From: Bacteroides sp.
Lineage (GTDB): Bacteria > Bacteroidota > Bacteroidia > Bacteroidales > Bacteroidaceae
Length of the DNA: 53,178 nt
Assembly (NCBI GenBank): GCA_015060705.1
Contig: SUXY01000014.1
Span: 1 to 53,178 of the forward strand
Reading direction: 5' to 3'
The notes under the pieces are model-generated. The model searched no databases. It was not told the DNA's origin and saw only the letters and a list, made by a program, of their open reading frames with translations. The position numbers and the translations under genes were made by a program. This document shows positions 7,846 through 17,055 of this stretch, piece after piece (within the stretch, counting starts at the first letter, position 1; each line of letters opens with the position of its first letter).

Positions 7846-9396
7846 TTAAAAATTACAACCCGCACTAATCGAGAAATGATTGCGGTGATCATATTCAAAA
7901 TCCTTAGTACCCAATCGGTTAAAGGTAGCCTTTACGAAGAAATTCGTTTTTGTATCTGCTTTCATCCATTGCGAGTAGGTGAGGGAAGCACCGATACGAT
8001 GCCAGTCGCTATTCATATAATTGGCATCAGCGGTTTCAAGGCCGGTTACACTGATATAGTTGGCATGGCTTCCACCATAATGGTATTCCCCACTTAGGTT
8101 TTTCTTGTAAGCCACATGAATATCCAGCAAGAGGCGGTTGTTCATCTTGCTGCCTACCACAAAATTCTTCTTTCCTCCCAAATTTACGAAAATATTTTCG
8201 GAATTCTTCCAGGAATTAGGCAAGATGTATTTATCGTTCTGCTTTCTGTAGGCGATGCCCGCTTCCAACTTCCAATTGTATTCGTTTCCGCGGTTGCGCA
8301 TCAAGGCATAATCCAACGAAGCGATTTGGGTATCGTAGGTAGATCGGATGCTCTTGTACAAGACTTCCCAGCCATCCAATGATTCTGTATTGTCGTACTT
8401 GGAAATGTACTGGATGCCATCCATCTGACGGTTGGTGTATGATGCTTTCAGGTAGTGCGAGTAATTCTCGCCTTGTTGATAAGCTGTACCGGAGAACCGG
8501 AGAGTCTTTTCCTTTACACCGGCATCCTTCTTGGGCGAGGTAAAGCTTTGTTCCACAATTTCGGAGCGGATATCGTAGCTTCCTTCCAATAGGACATTCC
8601 AGGTAGGTGATTGGAAATTGTATTGCAAGGCACCTCCTATGCGGTCACCATAATAGTTGGTTACACGTCCACTACCGATGCCTTGTACGGCGGTTCCCAA
8701 ACCATAGAGGATGTAATATTTCTGGTCCACATCGCTGTTTTCGTTCTCCATGCGGGAATCTTCCTTGATGCTCTCATATCTCAACGACAAACCGATGCGG
8801 TGAGCGTCATTCATCTGATAGCTGATACCCGGTACAATCTTCAAGGTGTAGAAGCGGGTGTCTACACGAGGGTCACGTTGCTTGGCTGCCAGTGAGGCTT
8901 GGTAGATACCTTCCACACCCAGTGCCCAACGGTTGTTCATCAACGGGGTAGAGGCACGGAAGCGCAAGTCATAATACTGGTTCCGCCAATTGCTTTGATG
9001 TTCGTCGATGATGTAATAAGGCATGCCCCGGAAAGGATCGGTGATGGAGGCATTGTATCCGGCATCCGTCAAGTTCTTTTGTTGGAAGCTGAATGAACCC
9101 CATACAAGTGCATTTTTCAGATTCATGAAACCTTCCGAAGAAACGCCGATGGTACTTTCCTTCTTTCCTTCTTGCGGACGGTGGAAATTCCCGTTCTGAA
9201 GGTTATAGTTCGCATGAACGTTCGAGAAAGCGGTGGCATCATCGAACACCATGCCGGATGCATTTTGGGAGTTCAACCAAAGACGTTGCATCTTGAGTTG
9301 CTCCATAGCGGCAGGGGAGAATCCTTGGGCATTCGCCTGGAGGGTTGCGGCAAGGAAAAGGCCGAGGGTATATTTGATATATTTCATATGTTTCAT
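7846..9396 (-). CDS. DUF6850-like outer-membrane beta-barrel protein
   Basis: About 516 residues, with a signal peptide (MKHMKYIKYTLGLFLAATLQ then ANAQ). The rest is alternating beta-strand sequence ending in an aromatic residue (SISAGCNF), as outer-membrane barrels do. The start chosen at 9396 overlaps the stop of the lipoprotein gene as ATGA, which implies translational coupling. A longer reading frame (from 9417) would add only a tail read from the neighbour's end, and 9387 is also possible. The assignment to DUF6850 rests on neighbourhood and general look. Function unknown; it may be a partner channel of the adjacent TonB receptor. Confidence 0.65.
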   Translation of the reverse strand: MKHMKYIKYTLGLFLAATLQANAQGFSPAAMEQLKMQRLWLNSQNASGMVFDDATAFSNVHANYNLQNGNFHRPQEGKKESTIGVSSEGFMNLKNALVWGSFSFQQKNLTDAGYNASITDPFRGMPYYIIDEHQSNWRNQYYDLRFRASTPLMNNRWALGVEGIYQASLAAKQRDPRVDTRFYTLKIVPGISYQMNDAHRIGLSLRYESIKEDSRMENENSDVDQKYYILYGLGTAVQGIGSGRVTNYYGDRIGGALQYNFQSPTWNVLLEGSYDIRSEIVEQSFTSPKKDAGVKEKTLRFSGTAYQQGENYSHYLKASYTNRQMDGIQYISKYDNTESLDGWEVLYKSIRSTYDTQIASLDYALMRNRGNEYNWKLEAGIAYRKQNDKYILPNSWKNSENIFVNLGGKKNFVVGSKMNNRLLLDIHVAYKKNLSGEYHYGGSHANYISVTGLETADANYMNSDWHRIGASLTYSQWMKADTKTNFFVKATFNRLGTKDFEYDHRNHFSISAGCNF

Positions 9397-10658
9397 TTTT
9401 TCAAAGTATGATTCCATTCCGGCATTCCGGCATTGTTACGTCTCAAGACTGGTACTACGCCCCGTTCAAAGTCATCGGTACTATTGTTGGTATCTTGATA
9501 GATGTACGCACCATTTTCACGTTGGAGAGGTTCACCGTTGTCATCGAGAGAAAGCTTTCTACATATGCCGAGACCGTTGTAAGTAGCACCTACCCAAGTG
9601 ATACCTGCATCGAGTACACCCGGCAAACGCTTGGAGCTGGTCTTCGATTCGTTGTCGATGGCTTCCACGGCATCGAGTACATAGCGGATAGGTACCTTGG
9701 CATAGAGAGTTGCCTTGGTTGTACTCAAATCGCGTGTCTGCATGTTTGGATCATTCACCGGGTCCCAAGTCTCACCTTCGGGCACTTGGAAAGCTACGTA
9801 AGCTCCTCCGAATACGGTGGTAAGGTATTGTTTCAACTTACCTTTTTCGGCTTTACCATCGTAGAATACATGTTCCATATCGGGAGCCGGGGCATTGATA
9901 TAGTTGGCATTGTCCATGTAGAATTCGAAATCGGCCGAGCTATTGTCTACCGGTGAAGCCGGATTGTAGATGTCCAACTGATGGTTTACGGCAAACTGGG
10001 CAATCACACACGATTCACCCGGCTGGAGAGGGTAGTCCTTTCCGCTTCCAGGGAACTTCCACACACGGAGGGCATAGATATAGTCGTCTCCGTCTTCTTC
10101 CGGCCAAAGCGGTAGTTTGGTCGATGATTTGTCCGGATAGAGATTGGCAAAATGGATACCGTCCAGATAGAGCATCTGTGAAGAGTTGTTGTACACTTCA
10201 TAGAATTGCTCATAGATATACGACTTGTTGAGCGGTGTACGGCTACAAGCGTAATAGATTTCCTTGAATACCAGCGGACTGATTTTCAATCCCTTTACGG
10301 TCAGGTTGAGGGAGGAGCCTTCTTGGAAAATACCTTGGTTCACTACGCTTCCGTTCAGGTAATATTCATTGCCTTCGGTATCGATGGCGATACCGGTAAC
10401 ATTCACGGTATAGATGCCCGGCAAGATGTCATCCATGCGGATTTGTTCACCGCTCACCACCTTTTCGTAGTGAAGGGCTTCATCGTAATTGTCAAACTTG
10501 AGGGTCAAATCTTTCATCTCGGCTACATTGGCGATGTTGAAGTCGAGTGCCACATTGACCGAAATAGGTTCGATTTCCTTTACATCGTCCAGGTCGTTGA
10601 AGGAGTTGCAAGCCGAGAGGGTGAGGCAAGTGGTTATTATTAATAGATGTTTTTTCAT
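9393..10658 (-). CDS. DUF4876-like surface lipoprotein
   Basis: The 421-residue protein has a lipoprotein signal with lipobox LSAC (Cys17). The first 120 residues form an Ig/carboxypeptidase-like beta-sandwich (ISVNVALDFNIANVAEM ... DDILPGIYTVNVTG). The rest resembles DUF4876, with EIYYACSRTP, a lamin-tail-like YEVYNNSSQMLYLDG, and a C-terminal RNNAGMPEWNHT. It sits between the large TonB receptor (upstream, separated by a 114-bp repeat) and the barrel (4-nt overlap). A SusD-like substrate-capturing lipoprotein for that receptor is a reasonable inference; the ligand is unknown. Confidence 0.7.
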   Translation of the reverse strand: MKKHLLIITTCLTLSACNSFNDLDDVKEIEPISVNVALDFNIANVAEMKDLTLKFDNYDEALHYEKVVSGEQIRMDDILPGIYTVNVTGIAIDTEGNEYYLNGSVVNQGIFQEGSSLNLTVKGLKISPLVFKEIYYACSRTPLNKSYIYEQFYEVYNNSSQMLYLDGIHFANLYPDKSSTKLPLWPEEDGDDYIYALRVWKFPGSGKDYPLQPGESCVIAQFAVNHQLDIYNPASPVDNSSADFEFYMDNANYINAPAPDMEHVFYDGKAEKGKLKQYLTTVFGGAYVAFQVPEGETWDPVNDPNMQTRDLSTTKATLYAKVPIRYVLDAVEAIDNESKTSSKRLPGVLDAGITWVGATYNGLGICRKLSLDDNGEPLQRENGAYIYQDTNNSTDDFERGVVPVLRRNNAGMPEWNHTLKK

Positions 10659-10679
10659 TATTCTTTTCTTTTAGTAATT

Positions 10680-10793
10680 GTCATTCAGACGACCGAAGGG
10701 AGGAAGACGAGTTGTTGAGGACTCTGTCCGAAAAATCTCGAAAGCATAAAGCGTGGATGTATTCGAGATCCTTCGCTTCGCTCTGGATGACAA
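10680..10793. repeat. GTCATTC intergenic hairpin element, copy 2
   Basis: Left arm GTCATTCAGACGACCGAAGG and right arm CTTCGCTTCGCTCTGGATGA enclose a longer-than-usual centre. It lies inside an apparent operon, between the large TonB receptor and the DUF4876-like gene, so it would be transcribed. Confidence 0.8.
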
Positions 10794-10799
10794 AAAGTG

Positions 10800-13652
10800 T
10801 TATAATGTCAACGATAATTCCAATCCGAAGAAGAAACGGTTATTCAACTGGGTATAGGTACCCGGATTCCGATTCGACTCCATGCGTGGATAGCTTCTGA
10901 ACATGTTGTTGGCAAAGAACGATACACGAAGCATATCGCTGATTTCTTTAGTCACATTCATGTTGAAGCAGAAGTACGGATTGTACGATTCCTTGATAGC
11001 ATGAGAATGGTTCGGGTTCTGCAACAAGTAATCCAGACCGTCTGCTTTCACCTGTTCGGTGCTGGTGTACTTTCCTTCCAGGAACATGGTCACTTCATTG
11101 TTCAAGGAGATGTACCCCACCGGTATGGTATCGTTTCCGAAAGTCTTCCAGTTGGCTTGGTTCCATACGGCTTGTGCGGTCAAGGTCACCACGAAGCCTA
11201 TTTGCGGCAAGTTATGTGTCGCACGGAGAGTAGTAGCGAATTGTTGCCGATAGCTCTTGCTGGTACCGGCTTCGTAGATAGCCACCGGCTTGCGTGAAGA
11301 AGCCGAAGTACCGCTGTTGTCATAGAAGTGGTAGCTATCACTCCAGCTCTTGGTACGCATCCATGCACCGTTCAATTGGAAGGCTGTACGGATGGCTTCT
11401 ATACGGCCGATGTTGATGTCAAATTCTAAACCTTGGGTTTCTACATTCAGGTGGTTGGTCGGGGTATAATAGCTGTTTAATACTGGCAAACTGCTGGCTA
11501 GAATCAAGTCACCGTTGGCATTACGGGTGTATTCGTTGTACATAAAGGTATTGAAAGTATCGAAGGTATAGTCCAACGAATAACCGTTTTTCAATCGTTC
11601 TTGGAAAGCGGTAACAGATGCACTCACCTTACCCACATTCAGACGAAGCCCGATTTCTGCCTTGTGGTTCTTTGAGACTTTCAGATTTCGGTTTTCGGTA
11701 TCGTATACTTTGGTGGTTGTCATGAAGAGGCGTTCGTTTTCTGGAATGCTTTCATTCGCCAGTTCATTGATGTTCACGTACTCAAAGTAAGCCTTTTCTG
11801 GATAGAGATAGAGCAAAGTCGGCATCTTGGCAGTGATACCGTAACCACCGCTCAAAGTCAAAGCACGGGGAATCAAGTCGAACGAAGCATTGAAACGAGG
11901 CGACCAAGTGCTTCCTACTTTTGATGCATGATCGAAACGCATACCTGCCTGAATTCTCAAATCCCGTTCACCCATGTTCCAAGTAAAGTTTTCTTCGACA
12001 AAGAGACCGAATTGGTGAATGAACGGAATGTCCTTGTACGGACGAGGACGATAGCTGCTGTTCTTGTTTGAATTGCTACGGAGAGGAGGAGCGGTCGGGT
12101 CGAAAGTCTTTCCCTTACCCACGTTACCGTCGGTCTTGAAATCGGCTCCCAACAAGATGCGGTTGTTTACTTTTCCGCTTTGTTTGAAGAGGGTAGCGGT
12201 AAGCTTTCCGAAAGCGTTCACTTCACGGCTATCGATTTCGTAATGTCCGATGTACGAACTTGGCAAGAATACCGCATAGTTCTTGGCATCCTCGCTACCG
12301 AAGTTGGTAATTTGATTGCCTTCGGCATCAAAGATGTGCTGACCGGCAAAATTACTCAGAATCGCTCCGTCGGTGGTAGTCATCGAATAAGGAGCCGATG
12401 CTGCACCGTAGGCTGTTTCGTAGAAACTTTGCTTGTCGGTATAACTACCGGAGAGTACATAGCGGATGTTCTGCAACCAACCTTTGTTGATGCTCCAGGT
12501 ACCGTTGGTATTCAATCGGAAACCCACATCACGACCTTCCGAGGTGGTTTGAGTACTCTCATCGTCCGGATTCTTTTCGCGGGTATCTTTCCCGTAAATG
12601 AAGTCGAAACTGGTGTTGCTTCTCAACTTATGATTGAAGAAGGCATTGGAATACATCACCTTACCGGTAGCACGTTGGTAGTGCTGATAGGTGGCTTTCG
12701 GATCGCTCGTGTTGTAAGCATAGTCAGCACTGACATTCACCGCACCCTTGTCCTTGCCCAATTCATAACCGGTACCCATGGATACCTGATACACATTCGG
12801 ATTGGCCTTGGCTTTTACACGAAGCGGTTCACGACCGGCTTTGGTGTTTACAATCACCGCACCCGACGTCAAGTCGCCGTATTCCACCGAAGGAATCCCA
12901 CGGATGATTTCCACCGACTCGATGTTTTCGGTCGAGATGCTGCGTACGTCTACACCACCGCTAGGCGATGCACCACCACCTAAAGCCGATGCTCCTCCCG
13001 ATACCGTAGGGTTCATGGCAGAGAGGTTGGAGTTGTTCGATACCGGTGCTCCGTCGCGGATAATGGCTGTACCGAGGGCGTTCAAAGCTTGTTCGCCACT
13101 GCTGTTGCTTGCTATCTGACGGATGTTGATTTGTTGCGAACTGCTCAAATCGGAGTTTTGTGAAATACCACCCGGCATCAATGCCAGCAAATCATTCAAG
13201 CTGGTAGCTTGCAAGTGGTCCATGGCTTGACGGGAGATGTTCGATGCAGTGGACTTTCCCGCTTGGCTGTTGGTAGCGGTTACCACCACTTCTTCCAACT
13301 TGAAGTCTTCGTTCTTCAACGTAAAGTCCAGTTTCATGTTTCGGCTTACGTTCACCAAGGTATCAATCGGGAGTTTGCCCACGAACTGCACTTGCATACG
13401 CGTTTTGCCGGTAGGTACATTGTCCAATGAAAATAGACCGTCGTCGGTCGTAGTGGCACCCATTCCATAGTCGGGGAGGTAGACGGTAGCAAATCCCAAC
13501 GGAATACGTTTCCCATGGGAATCAAGCTCGTACACCTTTCCGTCGATGCCCGTTTTGGTAGGATTCTGTGCGCTCAGCGTGATGCCAAAGCACACAAAAA
13601 GGAGCAAGGTCAGGACTAACCTTGTCCACGAGTCGTTTTTTCTTTTGCTCAT
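10800..13652 (-). CDS. Large TonB-dependent receptor with carboxypeptidase-like domain
   Basis: The 950-residue protein has a signal peptide (1-28, ITLSAQ). A CarboxypepD_reg-like domain spans about 33-115, followed by a TonB-box-like EEVVVTA (about 120-126), a plug with a Gly-rich loop (SGGASALGGGASPSGG, about 217-232) and IRGIPSVEYGDLTSGAVIVNT, then the barrel to ELSLTL. The plug form is of the general receptor type rather than SusC. It is the first gene of the four-gene run with DUF4876-like, DUF6850-like and C25-like products and has its own -7 element. The substrate is not evident. Its position directly behind the B12 operon invites a nutrient-uptake role but does not prove one. Confidence 0.85.
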   Translation of the reverse strand: MSKRKNDSWTRLVLTLLLFVCFGITLSAQNPTKTGIDGKVYELDSHGKRIPLGFATVYLPDYGMGATTTDDGLFSLDNVPTGKTRMQVQFVGKLPIDTLVNVSRNMKLDFTLKNEDFKLEEVVVTATNSQAGKSTASNISRQAMDHLQATSLNDLLALMPGGISQNSDLSSSQQINIRQIASNSSGEQALNALGTAIIRDGAPVSNNSNLSAMNPTVSGGASALGGGASPSGGVDVRSISTENIESVEIIRGIPSVEYGDLTSGAVIVNTKAGREPLRVKAKANPNVYQVSMGTGYELGKDKGAVNVSADYAYNTSDPKATYQHYQRATGKVMYSNAFFNHKLRSNTSFDFIYGKDTREKNPDDESTQTTSEGRDVGFRLNTNGTWSINKGWLQNIRYVLSGSYTDKQSFYETAYGAASAPYSMTTTDGAILSNFAGQHIFDAEGNQITNFGSEDAKNYAVFLPSSYIGHYEIDSREVNAFGKLTATLFKQSGKVNNRILLGADFKTDGNVGKGKTFDPTAPPLRSNSNKNSSYRPRPYKDIPFIHQFGLFVEENFTWNMGERDLRIQAGMRFDHASKVGSTWSPRFNASFDLIPRALTLSGGYGITAKMPTLLYLYPEKAYFEYVNINELANESIPENERLFMTTTKVYDTENRNLKVSKNHKAEIGLRLNVGKVSASVTAFQERLKNGYSLDYTFDTFNTFMYNEYTRNANGDLILASSLPVLNSYYTPTNHLNVETQGLEFDINIGRIEAIRTAFQLNGAWMRTKSWSDSYHFYDNSGTSASSRKPVAIYEAGTSKSYRQQFATTLRATHNLPQIGFVVTLTAQAVWNQANWKTFGNDTIPVGYISLNNEVTMFLEGKYTSTEQVKADGLDYLLQNPNHSHAIKESYNPYFCFNMNVTKEISDMLRVSFFANNMFRSYPRMESNRNPGTYTQLNNRFFFGLELSLTL

Positions 13653-13683
13653 AGATTATGATTAATAACATACTTTTGGACGG

Positions 13684-13691
13684 CAAAGGTA
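13684..13691 (-). promoter_or_regulatory. -7 element of the large receptor operon
   Basis: TACCTTTG on the minus strand, 31 nt upstream of the receptor start codon. The expected -33 position falls within the right edge of the inverted repeat at 13707-13750. Confidence 0.55.
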
Positions 13692-13706
13692 GGGTGAAAG
13701 ATAAAG

Positions 13707-13750
13707 CGAATCCATACCTAAAAGTGGGTATTCTTTTAGGTATGGATTCG
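13707..13750. promoter_or_regulatory. 17-bp perfect inverted repeat between btuD and the receptor promoter
   Basis: Arms 13707-13723 (CGAATCCATACCTAAAA) and 13734-13750 are exact complements around a 10-nt loop. It lies 31 nt beyond the btuD stop codon. On the minus strand it is followed by GCTTTATCTTT, a poor U-tract, and it covers the -33 region of the next operon. It may therefore be a terminator, an operator, or both. Confidence 0.6.
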
Positions 13751-13781
13751 GATAATCATAATCATATTTAGGGATTGAATA

Positions 13782-14768
13782 TTATTTGAGCAATTCTTCG
13801 AAAGAAGTATATACCCGTGTTTCTCCTTTTTCAGTCCAATGTAATTCTGTACTCGAAACCGCTACCAACCGAGTACCACAATCATGCGAAACACACTGAA
13901 AACCTTGTCGGTTCAATGCATTGATGGTCCAATGTAGTAGGGTAGGGTTTTCTGATGAAACGAAGATTTCTTTCTCTCCGTTTGCCAAAGGGTAGTACAC
14001 CCCATGGTCATAATCAAAGCGGATGTCCTTTCTGTCGAAAAGATTCTCCATTTGATGATTCAAGATGATGTCTTCGGTTACTCCTGTCTGCAAACCATGC
14101 TCCTTGGAGAGCAACCAAAGCTTGTCGGACAATACCAAGGCTTGTTCGATGTCGTGGGTGGAAAGCAGAATGGCTTTTTGTTGTTCCACGGCCAGCCGAT
14201 GAAGCAGATGCATGATTTCGATACGGCTTACCACATCCAGAAAAGCTGTCGGTTCATCGAGAAGAATAAGCGGACATTCCTGTACCAAGGCTTTGGCAAT
14301 CATCACCTTCTGACGCTCCCCGTCGGAAAGTTCGGCGGTATAACTACGCGCTTTGTGGGCGATACCCACGTTCTCCATGGCTTCCTCGATGATGCGCTTG
14401 TCCTCCTTGCTGAGGCGACCGAAAAAGCCAGTATGCGGTTGTCTACCCAAACCTACCAACTCATATACACTCAGTCCACCGGCAAAGGTTTTGTCGGTCA
14501 GTACCACCCCAATGGTGCGGGAGCGTTCCTTTTCGGTATATTCTGCCAATGGCTTGCCCAAGATATCGAGTGCTCCACCGAGTGCCGGTTGCGAAGCGGA
14601 AAGCGTGCGTAGCAAAGTTGACTTCCCCGTACCGTTGGCACCCAACAGACAAGTCAGCTCACCGGCATGAAGTTGGAAGTTCAAATGCTCGTGAACGGTT
14701 TTCTCCTGCTTACCGGTACGATAACCGATACGGAGATCCTTGGCGGTGATGACAGCTTTCTTTTCCAT
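13782..14768 (-). CDS. btuD: Cobalamin ABC transporter ATP-binding protein, long form
   Basis: The 328-residue ATPase has Walker A GANGTGKST (43-51), signature LSDGERQK (about 147-154), Walker B LILLDEPT (about 167-174) and the switch LLSTHD. It belongs to the FepC/BtuD class that powers B12 and siderophore importers. About 75 residues follow the usual end of the family (from near 250), a C-terminal extension of unknown role. The start overlaps the permease stop by one base (TAATG). Its place as the last gene behind a cobalamin riboswitch operon makes B12 the likely substrate. Confidence 0.85.
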   Translation of the reverse strand: MEKKAVITAKDLRIGYRTGKQEKTVHEHLNFQLHAGELTCLLGANGTGKSTLLRTLSASQPALGGALDILGKPLAEYTEKERSRTIGVVLTDKTFAGGLSVYELVGLGRQPHTGFFGRLSKEDKRIIEEAMENVGIAHKARSYTAELSDGERQKVMIAKALVQECPLILLDEPTAFLDVVSRIEIMHLLHRLAVEQQKAILLSTHDIEQALVLSDKLWLLSKEHGLQTGVTEDIILNHQMENLFDRKDIRFDYDHGVYYPLANGEKEIFVSSENPTLLHWTINALNRQGFQCVSHDCGTRLVAVSSTELHWTEKGETRVYTSFEELLK

Positions 14769-15799
14769 TAGTTGAAGTATTGGATACGGCGTTGGTTAAT
14801 AATGACATAGATGATGACGGGTGCTCCCAGTACCGGAGTCACGGCATTGAGTGGAATGATACCCGATTCGCCCGGCAGGATGCAGATGAGGTTGCATAGC
14901 AAGGCAATGGAACTACCGGTCAATAAAGTGACGGGCAACAAGGAATTGTGGTTGGATGTACCGAGCATCAGTCGGGCAATGTGTGGCACTGCCAATCCGA
15001 TGAACGATACCGGACCGCAGAACGCTGTCGTAACGGCCGTCAGGATACCGGTGGAAATCAACAGTAAGTTTCTGGTACGCTTGATGTTCACACCAAGGTT
15101 TTCAGCATATCTTGTACCCAACAACATGGCATTGAGTGGCTTGATCAAAAGAATGGCAAGCACTAATCCTGCCAACGTAAAGGCTGCAAAATAAGGGAGT
15201 TGCTCCAACGATACCCCGCTGAAATTCCCCATACCCCAAATCATGTACGAGTGTACTCCTTCGGCAGTCGCAAAGAAATTCAGCAACGAAATAGCAGAGG
15301 AGGTGATGTATCCTATCATAATCCCCGTGATGAGCAGCATGATGTTGCTCTTGATAAGGGTAGAGAAGAATAGAATCAGTCCCATGACCACCATGGAACC
15401 GATAAAGGCCCCCAATACAATCGAGAAGAAACTGGAGAGGGTAATGCCGGCGGTGGCCAAGGTTCCTCCGAAGGTGAGCATGACCACAGCTACCCCCATG
15501 CTGGCACCCGAATTGATACCGAGAATGGAAGGACCAGCCAACGGATTGTTGAAGGCGGTTTGAAGCATCAGCCCCGAACCGGCTAGTGCAGCTCCACAAA
15601 GCAATGCTGTTATTGCTTGGGGTACACGGGCTTCCCATACGATGAAACTCCAACTGGCTTTCTCTACTTCTTGTCCAATAAGTGCACGGACAACTGCTTC
15701 GGCCGGAATATCTACCGAGCCGAAGAATAGATTGGCGGCTGTCAGTGCTAGAATGAGGACTACCAAACCTATGCTATATGTCGTTCCTTTGTTTCTCAT
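14768..15799 (-). CDS. btuC: Cobalamin ABC transporter permease (FecCD/BtuC family)
   Basis: About 343 residues with around ten membrane segments and the FecCD-family block GPVSFIGLAVPHIARLMLG near the C-terminal third. It is the inner-membrane channel of the B12 importer. An in-frame ATG at 15838 exists, but the 13 residues it would add are read from the end of the repeat at 15812-15914. The start at 15797-15799 (MRNKGTTYSIG) is therefore preferred. It is followed by btuD with a TAATG overlap. Confidence 0.88.
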   Translation of the reverse strand: MRNKGTTYSIGLVVLILALTAANLFFGSVDIPAEAVVRALIGQEVEKASWSFIVWEARVPQAITALLCGAALAGSGLMLQTAFNNPLAGPSILGINSGASMGVAVVMLTFGGTLATAGITLSSFFSIVLGAFIGSMVVMGLILFFSTLIKSNIMLLITGIMIGYITSSAISLLNFFATAEGVHSYMIWGMGNFSGVSLEQLPYFAAFTLAGLVLAILLIKPLNAMLLGTRYAENLGVNIKRTRNLLLISTGILTAVTTAFCGPVSFIGLAVPHIARLMLGTSNHNSLLPVTLLTGSSIALLCNLICILPGESGIIPLNAVTPVLGAPVIIYVIINQRRIQYFN

Positions 15800-15811
15800 G
15801 CTTTTTTGTTT

Positions 15812-15914
15812 TTCACCACAGAGTTCACGGAGTTTCACAGAGTTTTTATTTTTAGTATTGATGTTTACAGGGAGAATATAATACTCCGTGGTACTCTGTG
15901 TACTCTGTGGTGAA
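15812..15914. repeat. CACAGAG/CACGGAG intergenic inverted repeat, copy 1
   Basis: Outer arms TTCACCACAGAGT and ACTCTGTGGTGAA are exact complements, and inner CACGGAGTTTCACAGAGT / ACTCCGTGGTACTCTGTGT blocks pair imperfectly. It sits between btuF and btuC and supplies a spurious upstream start to btuC. A second copy lies at 23470-23567. Confidence 0.8.
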
Positions 15915-15917
15915 TAA

Positions 15918-17054
15918 TCACTCCGCTAATTTACTAAAATATTTCAATTCATATTCCGGAAGCAATGTCGGATGAAAGATTTTGATCAAATCTTTCAATA
16001 CCAGGTCCGGGTGAAACGGAAAATCTTCGTAATATTCCCTGTAAGCCGTATTGCTATGATAGATGTTCCGCTTCTTGAACGCCTCGAAATTAGCATACGG
16101 TGAATAATCCTCCTCGATGCTGCTATACGTCTTGTCCGTCGGATGATTATACTTCATCAACCATACATCGGCCGACTGAGCCTTGTCGAATACCGTCTCG
16201 AAGCTCAAGGGGACCGCACCGCTGTTGGGATAATGAGCGAATAGATAATCCCCTCCGGCATCCTTGTAGAGCTTGCCGGTGGTGCTTCGTCCTCCCGGTA
16301 CATACCAAGCCGAACCACTCTTCAGTTCGCACATCACTTTGGGCTTCACAGGTTGGGAAGCGGCTAGGGCTTTCAGTTCGTTGTAATTCTTTTCGACGAT
16401 AGCGAAGATGCTGTCTGCTTTGGCACTCTGATGGAAGATTAAACCATAAAAACGTATCCATTCAGCACTGCCAAGGGCAGAGGTCTCCATATAGTCGGCA
16501 CACTCGATGATCGGTACTTTCAATTTTTCTACTTGTCCGTGTCCGCCGCTGTTTTCGTAAGGCGAAAGCATCAGTGCGTCGGGGTGCATGTCGATGATTT
16601 TCTCGATGTCGGGATTGGTTCCTTCGCCGGCATTGACGATGGTTCCGTTCTTGCATCCTTCCTGAATTTCGGGCACCTTGATGTGTTGAAGCTCACAGAT
16701 GCCTCCGATGCTCTCCAAGGCTCCCAGTTCCTTGATGAGGGCACAATGTACACCGGTGTACACCAATGCCTTGCTCAGTGGTGTGCGGACAAGAGTACCT
16801 TCGGGTAGGTGATCGGGTACCGGGCTATCCTTATCTATCAGAATGTAGTTCTGGAGGATAGCGGTGGTATCCCACGGATTGCGTAGACGGGCCTCGATGT
16901 AGCCGTTGCCCTTTACCAGTGTGAGGTTTTCGGCATACTTCATCGGGATGATTTCCTCTTGGATAAAAGCCGAAGAGGTCTTGCCCCCTCCACCACAAGC
17001 GGAGAGAAGCAAGACCAGTGTTACTATTTGGACAGATAGTAGGAGTTTCTTCAT
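15918..17054 (-). CDS. btuF: Cobalamin-binding periplasmic lipoprotein (BtuF-like)
   Basis: About 378 residues from MKKLLLSVQ with lipobox LSAC followed by GGGG. The body has the two-lobe substrate-binding form of the FhuD/BtuF class (ESIGGICELQHIKVPEI, KIIDMHPDALMLSPYE, a long linking helix, WYVPGGRSTTG). It would deliver B12 to the BtuC permease. The reading frame extends to 17096, but that would overlap btuG by 41 nt. ATG at 17052-17054 follows the btuG stop after one base and starts a proper lipoprotein signal (17063, MTNMKK, is an alternative). Confidence 0.85.
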   Translation of the reverse strand: MKKLLLSVQIVTLVLLLSACGGGGKTSSAFIQEEIIPMKYAENLTLVKGNGYIEARLRNPWDTTAILQNYILIDKDSPVPDHLPEGTLVRTPLSKALVYTGVHCALIKELGALESIGGICELQHIKVPEIQEGCKNGTIVNAGEGTNPDIEKIIDMHPDALMLSPYENSGGHGQVEKLKVPIIECADYMETSALGSAEWIRFYGLIFHQSAKADSIFAIVEKNYNELKALAASQPVKPKVMCELKSGSAWYVPGGRSTTGKLYKDAGGDYLFAHYPNSGAVPLSFETVFDKAQSADVWLMKYNHPTDKTYSSIEEDYSPYANFEAFKKRNIYHSNTAYREYYEDFPFHPDLVLKDLIKIFHPTLLPEYELKYFSKLAE

Positions 17055-17055
17055 A

